A stretch of 64,000 nucleotides of DNA. Origin: G963701675 sp963701675 (lineage in GTDB: Bacteria; Planctomycetota; Planctomycetia; Gemmatales; Gemmataceae). The stretch is from the NCBI GenBank assembly GCA_963701675.1, contig OY969623.1:1116001-1180000 (forward strand), written 5' to 3'. Both the position numbers and the translations under genes were made by a program. Of this stretch, positions 51,638-59,769 are shown piece after piece (positions within the stretch are counted from its first letter, which is position 1; every line of letters begins with the position of its first letter). The notes under the pieces are model-generated. The model did not search any database. It was not told where the DNA came from and was given only the letters and a program-made list of their open reading frames with translations.

Positions 51638-52402
51638 CTACCGTGCTTGCCGCTGGGACATGCCCATCCTTCGGCCGCTGTGGGGAGCGTGTTGGGCCGC
51701 CGCGTCATGCCGCACGATCTTAAGCGCCGGACGAATGAAGGGCAGCACGGCAGGCCCGCGTTCGGCATCCCAGGCTTCGTGAGTTTTGCAGGCAGTTTGT
51801 TCGCGGTAGAGCCGTTGGAATTGATGGTCTTCCCACAGTCGTCGGAAGCGCACGTCACGTGAATTCCGGAATAGGGCTGCTTGAATTATTTGTTGGGCTT
51901 CGTCAAACCGTTCCACTTGTTCGAGGCCCTCAGCTAGGTTCTCTACCGTCTGCGGATCGTGAGGGGATAACTCGACGGCACGACGCAAGTATCCCAAGCC
52001 CTCGTCGATCTGGCCGACCTGGATGCACACCAACCCACAATCGCTCAGGCAATCCGATTGGTCAGGATTAAGTTCCAGTGACTTACGGAAGTGCTCCAAA
52101 GCGCGTTCCGTTTTACCGTCATCCGCTTCGGAAAATGTGCGTGCCAACAGATAGTGATGCCGCGCGTTGTTCGGCGCCTGTGCCAAAGCGGCAGTCAATA
52201 AGCGGTGCGCTTTGCGGTATTTGTGTTGTTCCAAGTATGACTCGGCAAGGTGGGTGCAGGTCTCTTCCGCAACGGCTCGCGGAAGCTCCTGAAACCGGGA
52301 GAGGCGGCTTAATAGTTGGTTTGCGTCATGATCGCGGCCAACGTCCCGCAAGTACCGGGAGCGATCCAAAAGATGGGTAACGAGATTGAGCGTCTTGCTC
52401 AT
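51638..52402 (-). CDS. TPR repeat protein
   Basis: 254 residues, ATG at 52402 with AAGGAGG 8 bases upstream. Three to four TPR units lie at about 60-195 (e.g. YRKAHRLLTAALAQAPNNARHHYLLARTFSE and ALEHFRKSLELNPDQSDCLSDCGLVCIQVGQ). The C-terminus is not repeat-like (LWEDHQFQRLYREQTACKTHEAWDAERGPAVLPF). No signal peptide, so a cytoplasmic scaffold is likely. Confidence 0.88.
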   Translation of the reverse strand: MSKTLNLVTHLLDRSRYLRDVGRDHDANQLLSRLSRFQELPRAVAEETCTHLAESYLEQHKYRKAHRLLTAALAQAPNNARHHYLLARTFSEADDGKTERALEHFRKSLELNPDQSDCLSDCGLVCIQVGQIDEGLGYLRRAVELSPHDPQTVENLAEGLEQVERFDEAQQIIQAALFRNSRDVRFRRLWEDHQFQRLYREQTACKTHEAWDAERGPAVLPFIRPALKIVRHDAAAQHAPHSGRRMGMSQRQAR

Positions 52403-52576
52403 GGCGTTGCCTCCTTGCAACGGGCTGAATTATCTCCGAATGCGCCGCCGCGGGGATTATAATCGTCGGCAGCTGCCGCTCAAGCTGTACTTGTGTCCAA
52501 TGTACCGTTGGCCGGGCCTTCTCCGCTTGCTACATTAAGTGGAATTTGGACTTCCGTTGGGACCACAAATCCATCA

Positions 52577-53695
52577 ATGGCGAACACCCCGGCCAAACTG
52601 GCACTCGAAGACGGCACGGTCTATACCGGTCGAGCGTTCGGCGCCACCGGCGAGACTTTTGGCGAAGTTGTTTTCAACACGAGCATGACCGGCTACCAGG
52701 AAGTGCTCACCGATCCCTCCTACCGGGGACAGATCGTCACGATGACGTATCCGCTCATCGGGAACTACGGCGTGAATGCGGACGATCGCGAATCACGCCG
52801 CCCGCAAGTCGATGGCTTCATCGTCCGGGAACTCAGCCGCATTCCGAGCAACTTCCGTGCGTCGGGAAGTCTGGACGCGTATCTTGCGGAACACGGCATC
52901 ATCGGTCTCGAAGGGATCGACACCCGAGCCTTGGTTCGGCGGCTTCGGGTTCGCGGCGCCATGACGGGAGTGCTGTCAACAATCGATTTGGATGACAACT
53001 CGCTGGTGCAAAAGGCGGGTTCACGGCCGAGCATTGTCGGCCGAGACCTTGTGCGCGAAGTGATTCCGGAGAAATCCTTCACATGGACGGAAGGTTTTGT
53101 GTCGCCGTTCGCCTCGCAACCGCTGCCGTTACGGCCCCTCGACCGTCATGTCGTGGCCATCGACTACGGCATGAAATGGAACATCCTTCGTTGCCTGGTG
53201 CAAATCGGTTGCCGCGTCACGGTGGTGCCGGGCAACACGAACGCGGAGGCGGTACTTGCCTTGCGGCCGGACGGCATCTTTTTGTCTAATGGCCCCGGCG
53301 ATCCCGAGGCGGTGGGTTACGCCGTGGAAACGCTACGCGGGCTGGTTGGCAAGAAACCCATTTTCGGAATCTGTCTCGGACATCAACTCTTGGGGCTGGC
53401 GTTGGGCGCTCGGAGTTTCAAGTTGAAATTTGGCCACCGCGGCGTCAATCACCCGGTGCTGAATCGCCGCAGCAACCGCGTCGAAATCACGACGCAGAAT
53501 CACGGCTTCGCGATCAGCACCGAATCACTGCCGCACGACCTGGCGCCGACACACATTAGTCTCAACGACGGCACACTTGAAGGGATGCGGCACAAGCGTT
53601 GGCCCATCTTCAGTGTTCAATACCATCCAGAGGCGTCGGCTGGACCGCATGACAGTTGTTATTTGTTCGAAGAATTTCGACAGATGATTAATTGA
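52577..53695 (+). CDS. carA: Carbamoyl-phosphate synthase small subunit
   Basis: 372 residues. An N-terminal CPSase_sm_chain domain (LALEDGTVYTGRAFGATGETFGEVVFNTSMTGYQEVLTDPSY) is followed by a class I glutamine amidotransferase with catalytic Cys in IFGICLGHQLLGLALG and the His-Glu pair in QYHPEASAGPHD. It supplies ammonia from glutamine for carbamoyl phosphate in arginine and pyrimidine synthesis. carB is not adjacent. The ATG at 52577 gives the usual family start; it has no evident Shine-Dalgarno, and a GTG at 52493 would add 28 residues. Confidence 0.95.
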   Translation: MANTPAKLALEDGTVYTGRAFGATGETFGEVVFNTSMTGYQEVLTDPSYRGQIVTMTYPLIGNYGVNADDRESRRPQVDGFIVRELSRIPSNFRASGSLDAYLAEHGIIGLEGIDTRALVRRLRVRGAMTGVLSTIDLDDNSLVQKAGSRPSIVGRDLVREVIPEKSFTWTEGFVSPFASQPLPLRPLDRHVVAIDYGMKWNILRCLVQIGCRVTVVPGNTNAEAVLALRPDGIFLSNGPGDPEAVGYAVETLRGLVGKKPIFGICLGHQLLGLALGARSFKLKFGHRGVNHPVLNRRSNRVEITTQNHGFAISTESLPHDLAPTHISLNDGTLEGMRHKRWPIFSVQYHPEASAGPHDSCYLFEEFRQMIN

Positions 53696-53703
53696 CGACG
53701 GTT

Positions 53704-53770
53704 TTCTCTGCGCACTCCGCGATCTCGGCGGTAAGTTATTAACCGCTGAGAACGCCGAGAGTGCCGAGAA
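53704..53770. repeat. Imperfect inverted repeat of TCTGCGCACTCCGCG type
   Basis: Left arm TTCTCTGCGCACTCCGCGAT; right arm CGCCGAGAGTGCCGAGAA; pairing is imperfect over about 30 bp around a TTATTAA-like centre. It fills the gap between carA and the hydrolase gene. Confidence 0.7.
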
Positions 53771-53788
53771 CGATTCACGAGGTTGACC

Positions 53789-54751
53789 ATGCTTAAATTC
53801 TGCATCGTCCTGTCGCTTCTCGGAGTTGGCGAAGAACGGAGAAATGAAACCGGAACCGTGTCGTTTCGCGTGACCGGCGATCAACAGAACGTACCCGAAC
53901 GCTATCGGCTCCAGGACCACACGTTCACTTATGAGATGGAGCCAAAGCACACGTTGCCGAACATCGGCGTGGAGGTCTTCCGCGTTCGATTTCCATCGCC
54001 GGTCGAGTCACCGCACCCAGAGAACAACACCGTCCATGCCGAGTACTACCGCCCGGTTGGGAAAGGCCCATTTCCATGCACCATCGTGTTGGACATCACC
54101 GGCGGCGACCAGAGTCTCTCGCGGCTGATTTCGACTCACCTGGCACAACACAAGATCGCCGCACTCTTCGTGCAGATGGCTTACTACGGTCCACGGCGGC
54201 CGGTCGGCACGAAGTTGCGATTGGTATCAACGAACATTCCGCAAACCATGACTGCAGTCCGCCAAACGGTCCTCGACTTGCGACGTGCAGCGGCGTGGAT
54301 GGAGTCTCGTGCCGAGGTCGATCCCAAAAGGCTCGGCATTCTCGGCACCAGCCTCGGAAGCTTCATGGCGGCGTTGACCGCAGAGATGGAACCGAGGCTC
54401 GGCCGTGTGGTCGTCCTGTTGGGCGGCGCTGGCTTAGTCGACGCCTTCTACGACCATCCGCAAGCCGCCGTGCCGCGCAAACTCTGGGAATCGATGGGCG
54501 GCACCAAACAGAAGGTGGCCGACATGATCGCCCCCGTCGATCCGATAACCTGCGCGGCCAATTTGAAAGAGCGGAAACTGTTGATCATCGCCGGCAGCCG
54601 TGACGAGATTGTCCCGCCAAGCGCGACGGTGGCATTGTGGAAGGCGAGCGGCGAGCAAAAGATAGTTTGGTTCGACTGCACCCACTACAGCGCGGCACTC
54701 TTCTACGCGCCGGCCATGCAGCACATTTTTGCGCACTTAGGCGCCGAATGA
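53789..54751 (+). CDS. Secreted alpha/beta hydrolase
   Basis: 320 residues, ATG at 53789 with GAGG 8 bases upstream. A short N-terminal hydrophobic stretch may be a weak signal peptide. The catalytic elements are the nucleophile in LGTSLGSFMAA, an Asp in IAGSRDEIVPP and a His in DCTHYSAA. Related planctomycete proteins are annotated as acetyl-xylan-esterase-like or dienelactone-hydrolase-like; the substrate is unknown. Confidence 0.87.
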   Translation: MLKFCIVLSLLGVGEERRNETGTVSFRVTGDQQNVPERYRLQDHTFTYEMEPKHTLPNIGVEVFRVRFPSPVESPHPENNTVHAEYYRPVGKGPFPCTIVLDITGGDQSLSRLISTHLAQHKIAALFVQMAYYGPRRPVGTKLRLVSTNIPQTMTAVRQTVLDLRRAAAWMESRAEVDPKRLGILGTSLGSFMAALTAEMEPRLGRVVVLLGGAGLVDAFYDHPQAAVPRKLWESMGGTKQKVADMIAPVDPITCAANLKERKLLIIAGSRDEIVPPSATVALWKASGEQKIVWFDCTHYSAALFYAPAMQHIFAHLGAE

Positions 54752-54908
54752 AACGCAGTCGTCATGACTTATCGTCACCCACCAACCATGAAAATTGCGG
54801 TGAGGTCTCGACTTAGGTCAACTTGACCAACCTTATTTTCAGAACAGACCAGCCCACGAAGCAAAATGCCCTACGCTAGGGAATTGATCCATCGTCACAC
54901 CCAGTTCC

Positions 54909-55184
54909 TCGATCGCCGCTTGCGCAGCCAGCCATCCGAAGACGACCTACCTGAGCGCTCAATACCGGCCGTTGGCCTCGCGCCGAGGCCGCAAACGTGC
55001 CCTGGTTTCCTTGGCTCATACGCTTTTAGGAATCGTCTACCATATGCTCAAAAAAGGCACGGTTTACGGCGAACTTGGCTCCGACTATTTTGAACGCCGC
55101 GACCACGATCGACTCACTCGCCGTCTTGTGGAACGTCTGCAACGACTTGGGCATAAAGTTGTCCTTGAACCCAAAGTCGCCTGA
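54909..55184 (+). pseudogene. C-terminal remnant of an IS110-family transposase
   Basis: Read in frame to the stop, the segment gives SHPKTTYLSAQYRPLASRRG followed by KRALVSLAHTLLGIVYHMLK and ends DHDRLTRRLVERLQRLGHKV. This matches the Transposase_20 C-terminal region of IS110-type elements as I know it. The N-terminal DEDD catalytic domain and the rest of the second domain are missing, so the remnant is inactive. It occupies the gap between the hydrolase gene and a truncated secreted protein gene. Confidence 0.8.
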
Positions 55185-55243
55185 ATGGGACATTGATTAG
55201 AATTTTCAGAACAGATTTCGCGGATTACCGCAGAGACAGACGA

Positions 55244-55585
55244 TTACTTCTTCTTCTGCAAATCCGCCGTCAACAGCACGGACCAATAATGTTCGGGTGC
55301 CGGAATTGGCGACGACTGCACCTCGAACGCGCCCATATCAATCGTGCCGTCCACAATCCGCGGGAACCCCGGCCCGCGCTGGTCGAACTCCGGGGCGTCG
55401 GCGTTATCACCGGCGTCGATGGCGGGGCTGCCGGGGAGGAGGGCCATTGTCCACGTCGGCCCGCCATTGTCGGCAAGGGGCCCAAGCATCGGGTCAACGT
55501 CGGTGACGTGGCAGGTCGATAGAAGGGTGCGGTCTTCGAGAGGTTCGAGACGCAAGTGCCGCAAGGCGTGTGCGCGCCGGGACAT
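55244..55585 (-). CDS. Short secreted protein with LE.LE.R signal and SPAIDAG tail (internally shortened)
   Basis: 113 residues, ATG at 55585 with AGGAGG 6 bases upstream. The N-terminus RHLRLEPLEDRTLLST is the planctomycete surface-protein signal. It is followed at once by DPMLGPLADNGGPTWTMALLPGSPAIDAGDN, which normally ends a large parallel beta-helix (choice-of-anchor type) protein. The several-hundred-residue beta-helix is missing. It is therefore probably an internally deleted derivative, next to an IS110 remnant, though a short natural form is possible. Confidence 0.75.
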   Translation of the reverse strand: MSRRAHALRHLRLEPLEDRTLLSTCHVTDVDPMLGPLADNGGPTWTMALLPGSPAIDAGDNADAPEFDQRGPGFPRIVDGTIDMGAFEVQSSPIPAPEHYWSVLLTADLQKKK

Positions 55586-55760
55586 AGCATCCTCCTGGGG
55601 TTCGAAATCGAAAGGGGTTCCCGCCCGGCATCGTACCATCCGCGCGAGGGCAAAACAAACGTTATCTGGCGACAACTGCCCGCGAAATCGACAAACCCTT
55701 GTGTCGGCGTTTTCGTACCTTAACGGCAACATGCCGCTTCACCCACTTCGGAGATCACCG

Positions 55761-56927
55761 ATGAGCCGAGCGTCGATCATTGGATTGCTTGTTTTCGTGG
55801 CCACCGCATCTGGATCGGCTTTTCTGAGCGACGAAGACCCCAAGCCGAAGAAGTTGTGGGTCTTTATCGGCACCTATACGGAAGGCGGAAGCAAAGGCAT
55901 CTACCGCTCGGAACTCGACCTGGCAACCGGTCGGCTCACACCGCCGGTGCTGGCAGGCGAGGCCAAGAATCCATCATTTTTGGCGATTCATCCCAGTCGC
56001 AAGTTCCTCTACGCCGTCGGCGAGGTTGACGATTTCGACGGGAAGAAGACCGGCGGCGTCAGCGCCTTTGCGATCGATCCGCGGTCGGGAAAGCTGACAC
56101 TGTTGAACCAGCAGCCGTCGGGTGGCGCTGGACCGTGCCATATCGTCGTCGACGCAAAAGGAAAACATGTCCTGGTGGCAAACTACAGCGGCGGCAGCGT
56201 CGGGGTGCTTCCGATAACCGACGACGGTCGCCTCGGGCAAAAGACCGCGTTGATTCAACACGCGGGCAGCAGCGTCCATGCATCTCGCCAGAAGGCGCCG
56301 CACGCTCACTCCATCAACTTGGATGCCGCCAACCGCTTCGCTTTTGTTGCCGACCTCGGGCTCGACAAGGTGCTCATCTACCGGTTCGATGCGAGCCGAG
56401 GTACGCTTGATGGCAACGATTCGCCGGACCTCGCCGTCGCACCGGGCGCCGGCCCGCGACACTTCGCGTTTCACCCGAACGGCAAGCACGCCTATGCGAT
56501 AAACGAACTCAATTCCACCGTATCGGTGCTCGATTATGACCCTGGCCGAGGTGCACTTAAGGAAACACAAACGGTTTCGACACTCCCCGCAGGGTTCAGC
56601 GACACGAACCACACGGCCGAGATCCAAGTGCACCCGTCCGGCGAGTTTGCGTATGGGTCAAACCGCGGACATGACAGCATCGCGATGTTCGGCGTCGGCA
56701 AGAACGGGCAGCTCACGCTGATGGGAAATCAAAGCAGTGGCATCAAGACACCCCGTAACTTCACGATTGACCCGGCAGGCGGGGCGTGGATGCTCGTGGG
56801 AAATCAAACCGGGGATAACGTAGCCGTCTTCTCTATTAATCCGAAAACCGGCGCCCTCGACCCTACGGAACACAAAATCGATGTGCCGCGCCCGGTGTGC
56901 ATCCGAATGATGAGCCCAGGGCCATGA
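55761..56927 (+). CDS. Secreted lactonase-family beta-propeller protein
   Basis: 388 residues, ATG at 55761 with GGAG 7 bases upstream and a signal peptide (1-20). The seven-bladed lactonase (Lactonase, 7-bladed propeller) family signatures are VFIGTYTEGGSKGIYRSELD, NPSFLAIHPSRKFLYAVGE, GGAGPCHIVVD, VANYSGGSV, PHAHSINLDAANRFAFVADLGLDKV and GPRHFAFHPNGKHAYAINEL. Family members include 6-phosphogluconolactonase, but export makes a sugar-lactone scavenging role more likely here. Confidence 0.93.
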   Translation: MSRASIIGLLVFVATASGSAFLSDEDPKPKKLWVFIGTYTEGGSKGIYRSELDLATGRLTPPVLAGEAKNPSFLAIHPSRKFLYAVGEVDDFDGKKTGGVSAFAIDPRSGKLTLLNQQPSGGAGPCHIVVDAKGKHVLVANYSGGSVGVLPITDDGRLGQKTALIQHAGSSVHASRQKAPHAHSINLDAANRFAFVADLGLDKVLIYRFDASRGTLDGNDSPDLAVAPGAGPRHFAFHPNGKHAYAINELNSTVSVLDYDPGRGALKETQTVSTLPAGFSDTNHTAEIQVHPSGEFAYGSNRGHDSIAMFGVGKNGQLTLMGNQSSGIKTPRNFTIDPAGGAWMLVGNQTGDNVAVFSINPKTGALDPTEHKIDVPRPVCIRMMSPGP

Positions 56928-56928
56928 C

Positions 56929-58143
56929 TCACGGCTTGACGTGCCGTACTTGCTCGAGTTCCTTGGTCAAAAAGCGCCGACCGGCATTCGCCACGTCCTC
57001 CGCGCTGAGCTCGTCGATGAGATTCAGAGACTCCTGCCCGCCTTCCGCTTCGAAACGTAGCCGATCAATGGCCGACTGGATCATGATACGCGTGCATTGT
57101 TTCAGGTCCTTCGCCTTTTGCGGGTCTCCGTAAGACTTGACGAAATACTTATACCGTTTCGGCTTTTCCGACGCGCGTTGCCGCGCCTGCCGAAAGATGT
57201 CCTCGGGGAGCGGTTGATGAAGTGCATCGCGCGTCTTCTGAATCGATGCAGGATCGCTTCCAAACTGAATCGCCCGAATCTCACCGGCGGGCGAGATTTC
57301 AACGTAGGCCTTCCCTTGTTTGCGCAGTTCGAGTTCCCATGCAGCAGCCGCGACTCGCAGAGCAGCGCGCTCTCGATCCGTTGCGTTTTCGCAGTGATAC
57401 GTGGCCACGACTTGCTCGGCGACGTCCTTCACTTGGATATCAGGAATCGGCTTTTGATTCTGTGCACGACACGGTCCGAACAGCACCTCGACTTTTTTTC
57501 GTACGCGGTCGACATCGAAAGCACCCTGCACCACAAGGACCGCGCGGTCGGGACGGTAGTGGGTGGCGATGTAAGCGTTGATGTGCTCCGCGGTCAATGC
57601 TTTGACGTGGGAAGCAATGCCGACTTTTGGATATCGAGCTTCGCTCTCTGACAACTTCCGTATCGCGGGTGTGTTCTTCATGTTGATCTGAACTTGTTCG
57701 ATTTCTGCGAGGACTTTCTTGCACTCCATATCGATGAGTTCCGGCGTGACGGTGATGCCGTTCAGCTTCTCCGCAAACACCTCCAACGCGACATCGACAC
57801 CGGCGATCGGACGAGTGGTGTAAAAGTAAGTCAAATTCGGCAGGGTTTCTGCGTTGGTGTCTTGGAGCGGAATTCCTAGCGGCCCATCGCGCGAAACTGT
57901 TTCAAAAGCCCTGTACGCCGGATAGGACTTCGACGCCGCATACCAGAAAATGTGCTCGGCAAGATGGGACAAACCGCAGCGCCCTTCCGGATCGGTGTAC
58001 GTTCCCGCACGGATTCCTAACGCCACCACGGCGACGGCATGTCCCGGTTGCGGAATGAGGATCACCTTCAATCCGTTATCGAGCCGGAACTCTACTTCGG
58101 GTGCTGCCGAAACTGCGAGCATCAAGCAAATCAAGTTGACCAT
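56929..58143 (-). CDS. M16-family (insulinase-like) peptidase
   Basis: 404 residues, ATG at 58143 with GGGAGG upstream. A short signal peptide is present (MVNLICLMLAVSAAP). The inverted zinc motif HLAEH (HxxEH) lies near residue 60 in CGLSHLAEHIFWYA, with a Glu about 75 residues later in the MECKKVLAEIEQ helix. It has the M16 halves (N-terminal catalytic, C-terminal non-catalytic) but at half the length of a full clam-shell protein, so it would work as a dimer. Usually it pairs with an M16 partner; none is seen. Its stop is 1 bp from the convergent lactonase stop. Confidence 0.88.
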   Translation of the reverse strand: MVNLICLMLAVSAAPEVEFRLDNGLKVILIPQPGHAVAVVALGIRAGTYTDPEGRCGLSHLAEHIFWYAASKSYPAYRAFETVSRDGPLGIPLQDTNAETLPNLTYFYTTRPIAGVDVALEVFAEKLNGITVTPELIDMECKKVLAEIEQVQINMKNTPAIRKLSESEARYPKVGIASHVKALTAEHINAYIATHYRPDRAVLVVQGAFDVDRVRKKVEVLFGPCRAQNQKPIPDIQVKDVAEQVVATYHCENATDRERAALRVAAAAWELELRKQGKAYVEISPAGEIRAIQFGSDPASIQKTRDALHQPLPEDIFRQARQRASEKPKRYKYFVKSYGDPQKAKDLKQCTRIMIQSAIDRLRFEAEGGQESLNLIDELSAEDVANAGRRFLTKELEQVRHVKP

Positions 58144-58294
58144 TTGGCGTGGACCTCCCGTGATGATCACTGGGCCCCACAATACACGATTGCACCGCTC
58201 AGTGTGGGATTTTCGGGACGGCCGGTTGACACGTTCGAATCGCCATGTATAACATGGCTTTACCGTCATACAATGTCTTACCACTCGAAGTCGG

Positions 58295-59176
58295 ATGTCT
58301 AAGATGATTAAGCGGCATGGATTTACGCTCATTGAGCTACTTGTCGTAATCGCAATTATCGGCGTCTTGATTGGCCTCTTGTTGCCCGCGGTGCAGAAGG
58401 TTCGTGAAGCGGCTGCACGAATTCAATGCCGGAACAATCTGCGGCAGATCGGCCTGGCGATTCATGGTTACCACGATCGCGTCGCTCGATTCCCGCCCGG
58501 TTACGTTTCCACTGTCGCAAAAAACGGTTCCGACGTTGGACCGGGCTGGGGCTGGGCTGCTTTTCTTTTGGCAGATTTAGAGCAGAACAATCTACAGCGA
58601 CAAATACAATTCGCCGTCGACATCGGCCATGCGAGCAACGCCGAGGCCCGGGTTCAAAGTTTGAGCGTGTTCCGTTGCAAATCGGACAACGTTGCGGCGA
58701 CATTCACGACTGCCGCCAACCCGGTGACCATTGCCCATGGGAACTACGTCGGCGTGTTCGGCACGAACGAACTGGAAGACGACCCCGGACTCGGCAACGG
58801 CGTCTTCTACCGAAACAGCAAGATTCGCATCGCGGACATGACCGACGGTACGAGCGCGACGTTCATCGTGGGTGAGCGGAGCAGTAACATCGCGTTGGCC
58901 ACATGGACCGGCGCCGTCACCAACGCCGAGGTGCCATTGCAATCCGACTCCTCGATCACGGAAGGTGCGCCGTTATTGGTGCTTGGACGCGGCGACCACG
59001 AACCGAACAGCCCGTCCGCCCACATCGACGATTTCTACAGCCGTCACTCCCAGGGCGTGAACTGCCTATTCGCCGACGGCTCGGTCCGCATCATCGGCAA
59101 CTCCATCGGGATCCCCATCTGGAAAGCCATTCAAACGCGCTCGGGGAGTGAGACGGTCAACATGTCGGAGTTTTGA
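58295..59176 (+). CDS. DUF1559 protein with prepilin-type N-terminus
   Basis: 293 residues. The prepilin-like leader GFTLIELLVVIAIIGVLIGLLLPAVQKVREAA is at residues 9-40. DUF1559 follows: CRNNLRQIGLAIHGYHDRVARFPPGY, GERSSNIALATWTG and HSQGVNCLFADGSVRIIGNSI. Related to but distinct from the gene at 42971. ATG at 58295; no operon partner. Confidence 0.95.
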   Translation: MSKMIKRHGFTLIELLVVIAIIGVLIGLLLPAVQKVREAAARIQCRNNLRQIGLAIHGYHDRVARFPPGYVSTVAKNGSDVGPGWGWAAFLLADLEQNNLQRQIQFAVDIGHASNAEARVQSLSVFRCKSDNVAATFTTAANPVTIAHGNYVGVFGTNELEDDPGLGNGVFYRNSKIRIADMTDGTSATFIVGERSSNIALATWTGAVTNAEVPLQSDSSITEGAPLLVLGRGDHEPNSPSAHIDDFYSRHSQGVNCLFADGSVRIIGNSIGIPIWKAIQTRSGSETVNMSEF

Positions 59177-59339
59177 AAGCGATTAGGTGAGACGCCAATC
59201 AAGCGGGGGAGGGGCCTTGCCTGCGTCGAACGGACGCGACGTGGATCAGTGAAACCCATCGATCGAGATATAACAGCATCGATTGAGCCGGCTACGTGAA
59301 CTTGGATTGCGCTGTGCGGGCTCCCAAGCACAACTAACG

Positions 59340-59621
59340 CTACTGCGGATGCAACCTTTCCGCGAGCAATTCTTCATCTTCCCAGTCTTGACGAATCTCT
59401 GGCGGATCGGAAGCGCAATAAACAATCGCTTCCCGAACGGCCTCGATGGGCAAGTCGTAGTCTTCGCTTAGTTCCTCGATCGTTCTCGTATCTTCTTGGC
59501 TGATGTGCTCGCCGTAGATATTGCGCGTGCGGATGTATCGTCCCTTGTCGAAGACCCAAAGTTGCTTGTAGTTCGAACCAGGTTTGCGGCGAAGGTACTT
59601 GTAGTTGTCTTGATTGTTCAT
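59340..59621 (-). CDS. DUF433-like small protein
   Basis: 93 residues, ATG at 59621. The segment RYIRTRNIYGEHISQEDTRTIEELSEDYDLPIEAVREAIVYCASDPPEI has the order of a DUF433-type winged-helix antitoxin (a leading strand, then a 'tiEELAedyeLs.eaV.eAl.Y' helix pair). No toxin gene is adjacent. The assignment is by motif only. Confidence 0.7.
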   Translation of the reverse strand: MNNQDNYKYLRRKPGSNYKQLWVFDKGRYIRTRNIYGEHISQEDTRTIEELSEDYDLPIEAVREAIVYCASDPPEIRQDWEDEELLAERLHPQ

Positions 59622-59769
59622 GCGCCTATGGTACCTCTGCTTCTCTGGCCACACAATTGCAGCTTTCGTCACCGCACCCCCGCCTCCTCCGGCCACGTCA
59701 AAGTCCGGCTCGGCCGTTTCGGCGGTGTCGTGAAGTCGAAGTTGAGGCCGTTCTTTGGGCGTAGCGGAA

